DNA of 64,000 bases from Hanleya hanleyi (GCA_036873755.1 JAVTVY010045425.1:62001-126000); one strand, 5' to 3'; positions 22,936-34,012 are shown, counted from the stretch's first letter. Notes: generated from the letters alone by a model not told the origin. Translations and numbers: made by a program.

Positions 22936-23031
22936 GGCGGTTTGTAATAGAAGGGAAGCTTTAATGCAAAAACAGGAAACATTTAAAAACAATGTTTGTG
23001 TTTTTTATTAAAGCAAACCTTCTATTACAAA
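22936..23031. repeat. Internal complementary region of DIRS-B
   Basis: 22936-22974 is the reverse complement of the element's left edge (17216-17254), and 22975-23031 is the reverse complement of its right edge (about 23223-23279). The two halves abut exactly, so the region equals the complement of the joined ends. Confidence 0.92.
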
Positions 23032-23095
23032 GATGCACCCACCCTACCTCCCCGCACGCCTTGGCCGTTACTCAACACGCCAACTACTGCGGCAG

Positions 23096-23279
23096 GAAAA
23101 TATGAACTATCAGGGATCAATGGGCGCATGCGTGGAACACATTGCCTGGGTGACCCAGGATCAGGGGAGTTAACTCTTTTAGTTCTTTTGCAAATGAGAT
23201 CTCCAGAGGAGAATAATGGCGGTTTGTAATAGAAGGTTTGCTTTAATAAAAAACACAAACATTGTTTTTAAATGTTTCC
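23096..23279 (-). repeat. Right inverted terminal repeat and edge of DIRS-B
   Basis: 23096-23236 matches the left ITR in reverse complement. 23237-23279 is the right-edge extension ('aaaaaacacaaacattg') that pairs with the second half of the internal complementary region. Confidence 0.92.
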
Positions 23280-23489
23280 TTTTTACTGGGGAAGACCTCA
23301 TTCTTCACCCTAAGTCTGTTTCCTTGTGAAAATGGATGTTCTTAAGCATCCTGGCAAGTGATAGTGCTTGCGGATTTAGTTAAGTAAATTCTCTCCGGCT
23401 GATCAAGTTTTTTGTCCCGTCCATGCAGTGAGGTGGTACTAAGATGCTACCAAGCATTTGGGTCCACTGATCACACACCTGTGGATTGA

Positions 23490-24020
23490 AGCTTGTTCAA
23501 CAAATTAGCTGAGCTGAAATCTACAGTGTTGAATACACCAAATCTCTGTGTCTTTTGCGTTTCGGAGACCTGGTTTGACATGGGTGACAAAAGCTCAAGC
23601 CAGAATTGAAGGATATGAGACCGAATGCACTGCAATAGTGAATAATGTGGTTTGGATGATAATCATGGTGGCATACTTTTGTGTATCAAGTATGGCCTTC
23701 AATATAAACCCAGACCCGATCTGCACGAAGAAAACATTGAATGTGTTTGAATTGAACTTACCCCTAGACATACTCAGCACCAATTAATCGGTTGTGTTTA
23801 TAGGCAACCGGACAGTCTGGCTAATTGGTATGACAGATATCAGGCCATCCTCGAGACAGTTGATACCACGACAACAAGCATGACAAGGATGTTATTATTG
23901 TTGGTGATTTTAACATCGACTACATGTACAAGAAGACACAGAAATGTACCCCACAAAGCTGGACTCAACTTACATGTAGTAACGAGACGTTTGGTTTTCA
24001 CCCCTCTGGCAAATTTTGCC
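23490..24020 (+). pseudogene. Non-LTR retrotransposon (LINE) apurinic-like endonuclease fragment
   Basis: Frameshifted pieces read 'LFNKLAELKSTVLNTPNLCV', 'FCVSETWFDMGD' (SETWL-type box), 'KYGLQYKPRPDLH', 'IELTPRHTQHQLIGCVYRQP' and 'DKDVIIVGDFNIDYM' (23881-23926). The order and motifs are those of the APE domain of CR1/L2/Jockey-like elements. RT is absent. It lies just downstream of DIRS-B and may have inserted in the 3' part of DIRS-C. Confidence 0.8.
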
Positions 24021-24774
24021 CGAAGGGTATTGTCGTCGTCAGTGTCTTCTGTCTGTACATGTATGCTTGAATGTAGCTGTTACATCTGCAGAATGTATGA
24101 TATGCTCTAAAAAGGACAATTTTTGGATGATCAGCAAATATAACCCTAATATGTTGCACATTCTCAGCATATTTCTCAATTGCTTGGGGGAAGCCGGGGG
24201 GGTTTTGTCAGTCTTGCTGTCATGTTTGTTATGAATACTTAATAGAACACAACACCGTGGGTGGGCTTGATAGTTTATTATCTAAAATCATCAAAACTAA
24301 AACTACACTGAAAAACCAGTGTTCTGCAGGATACGCATAAATTAGATTAGACAGCGAAGAACACTGGTTAGCTAAAATCACACATGTATAAAAGCAGGCT
24401 AGGCAACATCGGCGGCACAGCTAGGCAGATCATAGCTAGGCATGGCACATAAGCCCAATTGCGGACTGTGCAGCAGGCAGGCAGCAGAAAGCAAGACTGC
24501 ATATAAAATTATTTGCAAATGGCGCTCTATCAGCTGCTAGCCCATAATATACGCATACAGCGCCCCCTATATGCCGAAAAGCGCATCACCCACCATACTG
24601 TGTTTTACGACAACTTCGCGAAGTTTTCCACAACTATTACATGTAATTGTTACTGTTACTTACCTTGAGCTGCAATTATTTGCATTTATTTGCAGTTAAT
24701 TTCACCTTGATTTACATATATTTCTTAAATCAAGATTGATTGCAATAACGATTGTTTTTATTTTATTTGTTTAG
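24021..24774. other. Unassigned intron sequence up to splice acceptor
   Basis: No gene is recognised. A short stem is formed by 'gaaaaaccagtgttct' (24310) and 'agaacactgg' (24358), and 24375-24500 has 'aggca(g/t)'-rich sequence. It ends with 'tttgtttag' at 24774, the acceptor of the next host exon. Confidence 0.4.
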
Positions 24775-24857
24775 TGGGCGTCCATCGTGTATTAAGCAGG
24801 GAAAGTTTCCAGGTGAACCCAGAGGATATTAAGGAGACATTTGACGATGTTAAAGGG
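24775..24857 (+). CDS. YME1L1: YME1L-like i-AAA protease, linker exon
   Basis: This 83-bp exon has acceptor 'ttag' before 24775 and donor 'gtatgt' at 24858. With the one base carried from the previous exon it reads 'MGVHRVLSRESFQVNPEDIK' then 'ETFDDVKG'. The 'V.PED...TFDDVKG' pattern is the start of the AAA domain in FtsH/YME1 proteins, just after the membrane span. It ends in phase 0 and continues directly with the exon at 43639. Confidence 0.9.
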
Positions 24858-24889
24858 GTATGTATTACCTTACACAAGCCTTCAAGTGC

Positions 24890-24985
24890 CTCCTATATTT
24901 CCTATATTTTAGGTCATTCCTATATTTTCCTGTATTTTACTCGAAACCTATATTTCCTATATTTTTTCTCATGAAAACTGTCACC
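24890..24985 (+). repeat. Imperfect cctatatttt tandem repeat
   Basis: About eight 'cctatattt(t)' units begin about 35 bp after the splice donor of the host exon. No other feature is seen. Confidence 0.7.
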
Positions 24986-25489
24986 AATTGCTCTGAAAGG
25001 AGTCAAATTGGCATGAGGAAATACATTTCAGAAAAAAGTATAAAAATATTTAAATCTCTCTTTGATGAGCCAAGCAGCAGAATGCCGTCTCCTGAATCAC
25101 GGCCACTATGACCACATTCAGTGAGAATAATTTGATTAAACACCAGAAAAGTTAGTAGTGACAAATTTATTAGTAGTGACCTGTCTTACACTCCTTTATT
25201 TTCTATGTGATTTGCTCAGTAAAACTTACCTCACTTGCACTTACTGCACTCTGAGTCTATCACTGAAAGAATTTAAAAATAACAGATCCCAGCCTGCAGG
25301 TCACACGTATGCTCACACCCAAACTTCCTTCTTGTTCCTTCAACTGAAAGTCCCAAGTCGCCATTACAGTTCAGCTCTATGAAAATCGAAGTTTTTTGCC
25401 GAAATCGCTACAAGTGGATTACGTCACAACACCTGATATTCAACAAGAAGTCTTTTGGGAAGTATTCTTTACAATTATCAAGCGGTGCA

Positions 25490-26255
25490 TGTATGGCCTC
25501 TCAAATGTCTCCAGTGTCATGCATCTCATGTGGTCAGGCAAAGCCCTTGTTTGACCTTCATTCTGCTTGCCCAATCTGTGGATGGGATAATGGAGGTGAG
25601 GAATGTATAAAATGGACTACGTCTCCCCATTCTAATGTAGAAAGTGAGGATGCTGCGAGGTATGTTGATTCGGCAGTCGGAGGGTGGAGGAGGAATATGC
25701 TAGGATTTGTTGACGTTAATAAAGATTAACCATCGCCCCCTCCCGACCCAGTTTCTTTCTTTTCAGACTCCAAGAAATGTCTTACAGGTATTAGACACTG
25801 ACTATAATGGTTCTAGTGGAAGGAGCTATTGTAGACATGGGTTCTGGCAACACGATGAAGGGGGATGTCGAACTCTCCATCTCCAAGATTACGGATAATG
25901 ACAGAAAATCGGAGGCAGGACCAGGCTTGGTGTCAGAGAGCCAGTTAACCTCGATCGCTTGATCGGGGTTAATGATTATGAAACCCAAGGCAAATCTACA
26001 GAAGCTTCGACGGCTAAGTTTTCATTTGGTCCTGGGCTTGTGAGAGTGCCTTCCTCAACCTGGTTGAGGCCTGGATTGTCCGGTCGATCTCCTCTAAGAA
26101 CTGCTAATATAGGGACCGCTGGTCAGTCTATTCCCTGGGCTACTTCCGGTGGCCCTACTCGTCCCCCTGCTGAGACTATGAGCCTTCTGAGCCACCAGAT
26201 ATTGAGGTTCCCAAAACAACACCAGACCTGTATGTACAGTACAAGGCAGAAATAA
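25490..26255 (+). pseudogene. gag N-terminal region of DIRS copy 3
   Basis: It starts near 'MASQMSPVSCISCGQAKPLF' and 'DLHSACPICGWDN' (25495-25593), giving two CxxC pairs that could bind zinc. The aligned part of the full element has a denser C-x2-C-x5-C-x-C-x3-C-x2-C cluster. Downstream are 'VPSSTWLRPGLSGRSPLRTA' (26047-26106) and 'MSLLSHQILRFPKQHQTCM' (26178-26234). Several stops separate the parts. Confidence 0.7.
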
Positions 26256-27264
26256 CTTGATGCTAAACGGGAGTTTAAAAAATCATTTTCGCGACTATAA
26301 TTTAATCGCGCAAAAATGAAAACATAATCGTGACTGAGACGCGTCGAACGTACGCCGTAACTGTAATGATACTGCATGACGCGATCAGAACAAGTCGCGT
26401 GTTGTAAATAACATGAATAAACGGGTCCCTTTGCTACTTGCCGATAGTCTCGTTTGTCAGCCTTGCATACTCGGGTAAATGCATGCGGGAGGATTTTGTT
26501 ATAGACTAACTTTTTTGAAGCAATATATTTGCATGTAGCTTGATTGAAACCCCGCTAAATATATATATATTTTCAGAAAGCCCATACTTTAATTAATCTG
26601 TCCTTCAAAATATCTGCCCATTAGTGTCTAAAATAAAACCAATCCAGGCGAGAAAATAAAAACAAAAAACCCCCAAAAAACACTGATTTTGGCAACCTCA
26701 CCGTGCATCTATGTCCCAGCCAAATGATAGTTTCCATAAAGAAAACTCCTCATGATTCAACCTGATGATCATGCTAAAATACCAGTGCATTGTCCCTGTG
26801 GGTTTTAATCCGACATATAAATCCGAGAAACCCTTTATTTCCATTGTAAATTCAACAGTCGGCTCGCTAAAGTTTCCTACACTTGGGCTACAGAGCCATT
26901 TTCTTTCACTCTGCACTGAAGACCGACGGCCAATCGCTGCGATTGTCTCACAGCCTTTTCTACGATGACTTCATTGTCAACAAATCAGCTTCGCGGTATT
27001 AACCAGCTCAGTCGGTCTTGATTTATCTAAGGAATATTCATGATGATGGCATGTCTATCCAATCAAATCCTCAGTTATTGCTTGGTTATTTGTTAAATCA
27101 CTCATCATAGGGCGAAAGTGGGGGAAATGAGGCCAAGATCTCTCACATTCTACTGCGGAAAATGAGATTTCGATGGCGTTGAATATGGTAAAAAAAAAGC
27201 AAATTCTTTGATGATTTTCTCAATTTCCATCACAAGCGAGCGGGAGGACGAGAGATCACCACAA
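26256..27264. other. Unassigned block inside DIRS copy 3
   Basis: I see no gene. The block lacks homology to other DIRS copies, and contains AT-rich sequence, a purine/pyrimidine stretch near 26655-26690 and scattered CCAAT-like boxes. It may be an insertion or filler at a deletion; I could not find flanking duplications. Confidence 0.4.
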
Positions 27265-27289
27265 TTACAAAGCCAAACGGGATAATTTC

Positions 27290-27890
27290 CACCAAGTAGC
27301 CGATTCACCCAGACATACCAAAACAGATAGCTTATATCTGGGAGATGCCACACATGGATCTGTTCGACACACCCCACAACAATGAATTGCCATTGTTCAT
27401 GTCTCCGGTGGCATATGCAGTGAATGCTCTATCACAGGACTGGTCGGGCATGATAGTGTATGTTTTTCCACCCCCAGCAATCCATGTGAAGGTACTACAG
27501 AAGATCCACGAACACACTTGTGTTGTATATCTAATATTTCTGTGGTGGCCATCAAGGTCGTGTGTCCCGGACCTTCTGGACCTTCTGGTGGATGTACCAA
27601 GACAACTTTGCTTTGGCACAACCTATTGCATGAACCCGGGTCATCAACATTTCACAGCCAATCGGGGCTGTTCCACTACATGTACCACATGTACAAATGC
27701 TCAAAAGAGCACACCTTGCTCAGGCACGATTTTCTGTGGAAGTTGGGCGCCGAATGGTACAATCAATCAGGCCTTTGCCGATCAAAGTGGGCAGTCTTTG
27801 TTGCTTGGTGTGGAAAGAGGGACAGCGATCCATCCAGAGCCACTATTCCCCAACTAGCAGATTTCATACTGTACCTATTCAGGGATAGGT
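27290..27890 (+). pseudogene. Methyltransferase-like region and recombinase N-terminus of DIRS copy 3
   Basis: From about 27345 one frame stays open for 170 codons: 'MPHMDLFDTPHNNELPLFMS', 'AVNALSQDWSGMIVYVFPPP', 'VKVLQKIHEHTCVVYLIFLW'. This keeps the 'PPP' box and the hydrophobic segment seen at 38830-38930 of the full element. An overlapping frame from 27518 reads the start of the recombinase (the 'FLWKLGAEWY' and 'WAVFVAWCGKRD' region), mirroring the overlap in the full element. Confidence 0.65.
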
Positions 27891-28029
27891 ACCATCAACA
27901 GGTTACAGAGCAGCTATCATTCAGCCTATTCTTCTGGGTACTGGGATCAATTCCTCAACTGATTCAAATTTGACTGCGCTCATGAAGTCATTTAAAATTG
28001 CAAATCAGTCAGTCACCCCCAAGTTACCG

Positions 28030-28343
28030 AGTGGGACCAAGCCATTGCACTTCGTAATTTGGGGGACGCACCTTTCAGAACAATCAATGCTATTGATCTG
28101 AAGATGCTTTCATACAAAACTTCACTTTTTATGGCACTTGCGATGACAGCTCGGGTGTCGGAGCTCCATGCACTCGATTACAGGAACATCAGACATTCCA
28201 GGAACTGGAGATACACAGTATTATCCACCATTCCTGAGTTTGTGGCCAAGAATCAAGCTATCTACAACACCAGGTCTCTAGAGTTCGCAATTCCTGCCTT
28301 ATCTGATTTCCTTTCTTCCCATGTGGAATCTGACATAGTTTAA
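28030..28343 (+). pseudogene. Tyrosine recombinase fragment of DIRS copy 3
   Basis: 'NAIDLKMLSYKTSLFMALAM', 'TARVSELHALDYRNIRHSRN' (first catalytic Arg kept) and 'STIPEFVAKNQAIYN' run to 'ALSDFLSSHVESD', then a stop at 28341. The His-x-x-Arg and Tyr boxes are missing, so the element is cut at 28345. Confidence 0.85.
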
Positions 28344-28370
28344 CGGGAGATTAAATGGGCAGAGATTTAA

Positions 28371-28622
28371 ATGAAGGAATTTTTTTTTGCTCAAACATTT
28401 AGAATAAAGGGTGTGTCGGAACACACTGTTTGTCTGTTGATTCCTAGGAACTGTGTTCCTGTAGGTTGTGAGTGTCTGAAAATGGTCTCTGACTTTGTTG
28501 AATGGGACCAAGTCATGAAAATGGTTCGCAGAAGTTTTGAATTAGTTTTTGCCAAGAAAGAAATCCATCAAGCTGCTACCTTGCGGCGAGCTACCGATAA
28601 GCTCCCATTGAAACATTTCTAG
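28371..28622 (+). other. Open frame of unknown nature (83 codons)
   Basis: It encodes 'VPVGCECLKMVSDFVEWDQV' and 'MKMVRRSFELVFAKKEIHQA' with no recognised domain. Composition is protein-like, but there is no splice context or homologue I know. The sequence just after it (28625-28672, with 'ctctgagagaggaaagtgca') recurs inverted near 42235-42283, so it may be part of a repeat. A gene is not claimed. Confidence 0.2.
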
Positions 28623-28639
28623 ATTTCTAACAACCCTCT

Positions 28640-29439
28640 GAGAGAGGAAAGTGCATTCTGGGATACAATGTAACCGTGTCCCGGAGAGGTTGAGGCGAAC
28701 GAAGCAGGTAATGGAACATGACAGCTGGAGGTCTTTTGAAGTTTTGACAGTTGTCGTTTCCCGATGTTCCTGCAAATATATCCTATTGAATAATACACAC
28801 CTCAAGGATTGCTTTCAGGCCTCTTGTTTTGTGAGACAACAGGCGAGTGACAATCACTCGCCTTATTTATTCTCAGGAGTGTGGTTAGCACACCTAAAAT
28901 CACACCCCTTAAATGAGTCTAGGCGAGTGATGGGTTATCTCCCTTGATAACAGACGAACAGTGACCAATAATGATGTGAAATTTGACAGTGAGTGGTTCT
29001 CCTGCAATTTTTCTTTTCAAAAAATGAGGTGGGTGTTTTTAAATTTATTATTATTAATTTTTTTATTTGGCACACATGTTCTTTCAAACTTAGAGCACCA
29101 GTGGAAAGTTGATGTCAACATTGATATGTCAAAGACAACTGTTCCCCTAATTTCTGCAATTAGAACTCATTATATCAAAGAATTTAGATCCAACTAGCAC
29201 CCTTTTTAAAGAATGAAAATTTATGGGGAGTTAACCAGTATCCCAACTATATTTACTTATATTTATCAGAAGTCTCCCCTTGTAAATTGCTGATTCCAAT
29301 AAATTAGAATCAGCCACCAGAGTCCCATTGGAATGATCAATTGACTGAAATGTCTGCATAGAAAAACTTCCACTTGTGAATAGAAGCCAAAGAAAAGAAG
29401 CCGACAATATTATTTACCAACTGGAAGAAAAAAAATCAG
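28640..29439. other. Intron sequence with short inverted repeat
   Basis: Around 28842-28865, 'aggcgagtgacaatcactcg' forms a small palindrome, and another 'aggcgagtgatggg' lies at 28920. GCGAGTGA-type phrases also occur near 8570, 9440 and 58745. No gene seen. Confidence 0.4.
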
Positions 29440-30790
29440 ATAGTCCGATTCCGTTTCATAACAGGTCCGACTTTTGCATGCACCGGACTACCGCGCAAGA
29501 GGTGGCGCGCAACCGGAAGTAAATTTGGCGCGGGAAATGTTGACAGAGAAAACCAACAACAAGGTCCAACAACAATGGCTAAAGATCGGCTTGAAATAAA
29601 TTTTCAATGGATTATTTCTTGGATTGTCCGTTCCTTCAGATAGATCTAGACTTCTAAAAGGTATTTACGAAAATTGATCGCATTTTATCGTTTTTGCTAT
29701 ATAAAATCCTACTTGCCGCATGCGACAGGTAGATTGTTTTTGCAAGACAAGTTGTCGCCGGAAAAATTCACTTGCCGGCGGCACGTAGGCAGGCGTTATT
29801 TCGACCGCTGACCATTTAACCGGACGTAAACACATGCGTTGCTGTCGGAAGGCAGTTTAATGGCACACGTAAGTTCGTAATGAATTTAGCTGCTTTTACT
29901 GTTTTTTAACGACCGCGAAATGCCAGGTGCGCTATAGTCGCGCACCTAGTTCCAAGTTCAGGAGCGCGAAGGTGCGGGAGCGCGATCGCGCGCCTTAAAA
30001 CGAGAGGCCTGTGCTTTAATGTACATTTCATGTCTCCTACTGTTTTCGTGATCCCGTAGGAGTGTGTACAATTTCCCGATGGCCATCAGAAACGTACAGT
30101 ACATGTGTTCGGAGTTGAAATTAGCGCAAGAACCGAATGAAATCAGCTGTTATAACGCAGCAGGTGATGCAGATATCCCTGCAGATTAATGGCAGATCAT
30201 CTTGTGAGAGATATCACACTAATTTCTGACAGAAACTCGATCTGACCCAGGACGCCCATGTAGAGAGGAGTGTTACGCCCTCTGTAAGAGGAAGGGTCTG
30301 GTTGGCTTTCTCCAACACTGACACTGTGACGTAGTTAAAGATTCATAGCATCTCGATTCCCTCATCGCTATGCCGACAACGCATACTTTTCTATGGTGAT
30401 TTACAAACATAATTACCGCGCACTTACCTTTACCTTCGCACACTATTGGACATCATTTTCATTAAAAAGACGAAAAGTCATGAAGCATGCCAGCCATAGA
30501 CAACCTCTCGCACACGTCGGACAAAACTGTCAAATTTTGTTTATAATATTCGTTGCAGTTCCCATGCTGACAAAACAAAGTTTTTTGGTTGTTTTTTCAC
30601 CCAGTGTCTTTTGTGGGGCATACGGTTTGATTACTGGCACGCTTTCTACGGCATTTTCTGGGGTTTCGGGTAGGCCTAGAGATGTACTGGCGTCATCCGA
30701 GGATATTGTCATGTGTTGAGGGGTTTTCGGTCCCAAGCTTTTCTTGGGCACGATTATCTTTCATAAGCCTGTAGAAAGTTACGAAAGATA
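29440..30790. promoter_or_regulatory. CpG-rich island with ETS-like and E2F-like motifs
   Basis: Unlike the AT-rich surroundings, this block holds many CG dinucleotides ('gcgcgatcgcgcgcc' near 29980). An ETS-type 'accggaagt' (29512-29520) stands 3 bp before a near-perfect E2F-type 'tttggcgcgggaaa' (29524-29537), and an ATG follows at 29575 after a purine-rich leader. The frame from that ATG is only 22 codons, with a possible splice donor 'aaaaggtattt' near 29657. This looks like a promoter with a short first exon, but no downstream exon was found. It lies inside a host intron. Confidence 0.4.
30530..30751 (-). other. Antisense open frame, 73 codons, unknown
   Basis: It reads 'MTISSDDASTSLGLPETPEN' and 'KPYAPQKTLGEKTTKK', Ser/Thr/Pro-rich like a disordered protein segment. 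It sits at the edge of the CpG-rich island and could be an exon of a nested antisense gene. No family recognised and no splice evidence found, so confidence is low. Confidence 0.2.
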
Positions 30791-30804
30791 GTGCCACGGC
30801 ACTG

Positions 30805-32064
30805 TAGCTCATCTGGCTGTAACTGGCGAAAGTAGCTGCAAGAAATTTTTACTAAAGAACTGCAATGTTCAGATGAGTTTCTAACTTGTGTTGCCCCCTG
30901 AACACTAAATGATCCATGCAGTAATTTCCTGAGATTTCATGATGAAGTTTCATGGGAAATTCAAGATGCGGCCATATTGGATTTTCGAAATGGACCAAAA
31001 AATGTATCTTGCACAACTGGACCACAAGGGGAACCTGCGTACCCAATTTGACAAAGATCCATGCAGTAATTTCCTGAGAATTCACGATGCTAAAATTTCA
31101 TTGGGAAATTCAAGATGGCTGCCTGGTGGCCATATTGGATTTTCGTATCGGACCAGAAAAGGCATCTTGCACAACTAGACCTCGAGGGGAACCTGTGTAT
31201 CAAATTTGAGAAAGATCAATTAGTAGTTCCTGAGAAATCACGATAACAAAGTTTCATGGGAAAATTCAAGATGGCCACCTGGTGGCCATATTGGACTCTC
31301 GAATCAAATCACAAAAGGTATCTTGCACAACTAGAACCCAGGGGAACCTGTGTACCGAATTTGAGGAAGATCCATGCAGTACTTCCTGAGAAATCACGAT
31401 AACAAAGTTTCATAGGGAAATCCAAGATGGTCGCCTGATGGCCATATTGGATTTTCGAATCAGAGAAGGAACCTTGTACACCTAGACCCCAAGGGGAACC
31501 TGTGTACCAAATTTGAGAAAGATCCATTGGTTCCTGAGAAATCGTTTTAACAAATTTTCATGGGAATATCCAAGATGGCCACCTAGTGGCCATATTGGAT
31601 TGTCGAATCGGACCGAAAAAGGTATCTTGTACAACTAGAATCCAAGGGGAACCTGCGTACCAAATTTGAGAAAGATTCATGTAGTACTTCCTGAGAAATC
31701 ACGATAACAATGTTTCATGGGGAAATCCAAGTTGGCCGCCTGGTGGTCATATTGAATATTCAAATTGAACTAAAGTACACATGCTGTACAACTAGACCCA
31801 AAGGGGAATCGATGTACCACATTTGAGAAAGATCCATGAAGTAGTTACCGAAAAATAATGACAAGATTTCACTGGCAAGTTCAAGATGCATGACCGCCAT
31901 GCAGCCAAATTTAAAATCATATCGACACCACATGAACACATTCTGGTGTACTCATTGGGGGAAACATGCATGCCAATTAAGTTTCAGCTTAATCGGACTA
32001 ACGACGGACGATGGACAATTAGGTCATGGCATTAGCCCATCGGGCCTTCGGCCCAGATGAGCTA
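30805..32064 (-). mobile_element. Tandem-repeat element, family M3 (~155-bp monomers) with 12-bp end repeats
   Basis: Seven monomers of 151-165 bp each contain 'aaatttgagaaagatccatg', 'tcctgagaaatcacgataac', 'caagatggccgcctggtggc' and 'aaggggaacctgtgtacc'. The outer ends are inverted: 'tagctcatctgg' (30805-30816) and 'ccagatgagcta' (32053-32064). The right end forms a hairpin (32032-32065), next to 'cgacggacgatggac', which read on minus is a GTCCATCGTCCGTCG phrase. So the element is oriented on the minus strand with its hairpin head at the right. Non-coding. Confidence 0.85.
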
Positions 32065-32458
32065 AAAATAAAGGAGAGACTAGAATAAAGTTCTAGAGTG
32101 TATAACTCTCTTCAAGCATTATATGGGAAATTTCAAAGAATGTTTAATTGTGGAACAACTGGACTTCATGCAGTCAAGAAAAACACAGCTAGAGTGCGTG
32201 TACAAGAAATATGCTGAAAATATGGCGAATGGCAGCTATCTACTCCTTCATCACTAACTGATCCCCAAGACCCATCATCCACCCTGATTCCTCAACGTTT
32301 CAGCATGTTCAGGGACCATTTTCCCCACTACTGTCCGTCGCTGTACAAAGTCACTTTGACCTATGCTTCGTCTTCGTCGGCGTCGGGCCTTACAACAGAC
32401 TGGTATATTCTGAATAAGAAGCTGCACTCCGTTAACATTCACCTCGTTTTACTATGAG
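32065..32458. other. Unassigned intron sequence
   Basis: I see nothing here beyond the spacer between two tandem-repeat elements. Confidence 0.4.
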
Positions 32459-32459
32459 T

Positions 32460-34012
32460 TGTTGTCCCCCGCTACTTAGTAGGGGGGGATATTAGAAACA
32501 CCGGTGTCCGTAATTCCGTAAGATTTTCTTGTCCGGACAATAACTCGTGAACGATTTAACCGATCAACTTCAAACTTGGGGTGTGCCTTGACATTGGCGA
32601 GAGGACGGTTGGGATTGTTTTTCAGTAATGTGCGTAATCCAATATGGCCGCCGTCAGCCATTTTGGATTATAAGCAGTACGATCTTAGATTTTCTTGTCC
32701 GGACAATAACTCGTGAACGATTTAACCGATCAACTTCAAACTTGGGGTGTGCCTTGACATTGGTGAGAGGACGGTTGGGATTGTTTTTCAGCAATGTGCG
32801 TAATCAAATATGGCCGCCGTCAGCCATTTTGGATTATAAGCAGTTCGATCTTAGATTTTCTTGTCCGGACAATAACTCGTGGACGATTTAACCGATCAAC
32901 TTCAAACTTGGGGTATGCCTTGACATTGGTGAGAGGACGGTTGGGATTGTTTTTCAGCAATGTGCGTAATCTAATATGGCCGCCATCAGCCATATTGGAT
33001 TATAAGCAATTGGAACTTAGATTTTCTTGTCCGGACAATAACTCATGAGCGATTTAACCGATCAACTTCAAACTTTGTGTGTGCCTTGACATTGGTGAGA
33101 GGACAGTTGTGATTGTTTTTCAGCAATGTGCGTAATCTAATATGGCCGCCGTCAGCCATATTGGATTATAAGCAGTTGGATCTTGTCCGGACAACAACTC
33201 GAGAACGATTCAACCGATCTACTTCATATGTGGGGAGTGCCTTGACATTGTTGAGAGGAGGATTAGGATTGTTTTTCAAGGACGTGCTTGATCCAATATG
33301 GCCACCGCCGTCAGCCATATTGGATTATAAGCAGTTGGATCTTAGATTTTCTTGTCCGGACAATAACTCGTGAACGATTTAATCGATCAACTTCAAATTT
33401 GGGGTGTGCCTTGACATTGGTGAGAGGACGGTTGGGATTGTTTTCCAGCAATGTGCGTAATCTAATATGGCCGCCGTCAGCCATATTGGATTGTAAGCAG
33501 TTGAATCTTGTCTGGACAATAACTCGAGAACGATTCAACCGATCTACTTCATACCTGGGGAGTGCCTTGACATTGTTGAGAGGAGGATTAGGATTGTTTT
33601 TCAAGGACGTGCTTAATCCAATATGGCCACCATCGGTCATACTGGATTTCATTGGATTTTAAGCAGTTTGATCTTGTCCGGACAATAGCTGGAGTACGAT
33701 TCAACTGATCTACTTCAAACTTGGGGAGTCCCTTGACCTTAGTGAGAGAACAGTCATGTATTATGTTTTATGGATGTGCATAATCCAATATGGGTGCCAT
33801 CTGCTGTATTAGATTATGTTAAGCTCATCAGCGATATCTCCATTTTCAAATCATACTCTTATCAATGATATGAGATATCATCGACCCCAAAAAATCGACC
33901 ATAGAGGTCCATGGCCCCCGCAGCAGCAGCGCCAGTTATGGTGGATGTAATCCACCATAACTGGTGCTGCTAGCGGGGGACATGGACCTCTATGGTCGAT
34001 TTTTTTCTTACA
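32460..34012 (+). mobile_element. Tandem-repeat element, family M1 (~164-bp monomers), hairpin at both ends
   Basis: It begins with a stem-loop (32466-32488, 'ctacttagtag' between C and G runs) and 'attagaaacaccgg'. Eight monomers of 155-170 bp follow, each with 'ttgtccggacaataactcg', 'aacgatttaaccgatcaact', 'gccttgacattggtgagagg' and 'aatatggccgccgtcagcca'. It ends in a long hairpin (33888-34010). The same head, monomers and end hairpin recur at 44815-45900. The layout resembles HINE/'pearl' non-autonomous Helentron-related elements of molluscs; this assignment is by architecture, as no Rep/helicase is present. Open frames crossing monomers are repeat artefacts. Confidence 0.85.
33888..34010. 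repeat. Long terminal hairpin of M1 element
   Basis: The left arm (from 'aaaaaatcgaccatag', through 'gcagcagcgccagttatggt') and the right arm ('accataactggtgctgc' to 'ggtcgattttttt') pair over about 55 bp with few mismatches around a ~5-base loop near 33950. A related hairpin ends the copy at 45795-45893. Confidence 0.95.

Larger units (their letters stand above)
17216..23279 (+). mobile_element. DIRS-like element B (6.06 kb) with complete termini, internally decayed, nested in DIRS-C
   Basis: The ends are set by three matching structures: inverted terminal repeats (17236-17376 and 23096-23236), unequal outer edges, and an internal complementary region (22936-23031) that equals the reverse complements of the left and right edges joined at 22974/22975. 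This is the DIRS1-type layout used to rebuild ends through a circular intermediate. The interior has an Arg/Asp-rich gag-like region, RT with YIDD, RNase H and tyrosine recombinase pieces, all with stops or shifts. No target duplication is seen, as expected for recombinase-mediated insertion. Confidence 0.9.
25445..28345 (+). mobile_element. DIRS-like element, decayed copy 3 with ~1 kb unrelated middle
   Basis: The 5' part (25445-26247) is gag homologous to copies 1 and 2. The 3' part (about 27265-28345) is methyltransferase-like plus recombinase sequence homologous to copy 1 from 5467 on. RT, RNase H and most of gag (about 2.4 kb in copy 1) are absent and replaced by 26248-27264, which matches no other copy. 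No terminal repeats were found. Confidence 0.8.

Noticed and set aside
28371..28622. 83-codon frame as a real host exon
   Set aside because: No flanking splice consensus was found and no family was recognised; listed only as an unexplained frame.
32476..33662. Chains of 60-124-codon frames on both strands in the M1 array
   Set aside because: The frames repeat with the monomer period and encode the same repeat-derived peptides, so they reflect tandem DNA, not a gene.
32460..34012. Autonomous Helitron with Rep-helicase
   Set aside because: No Rep or helicase motif is present in any frame near the M1 arrays; only a non-autonomous, HINE-like status can be supported.
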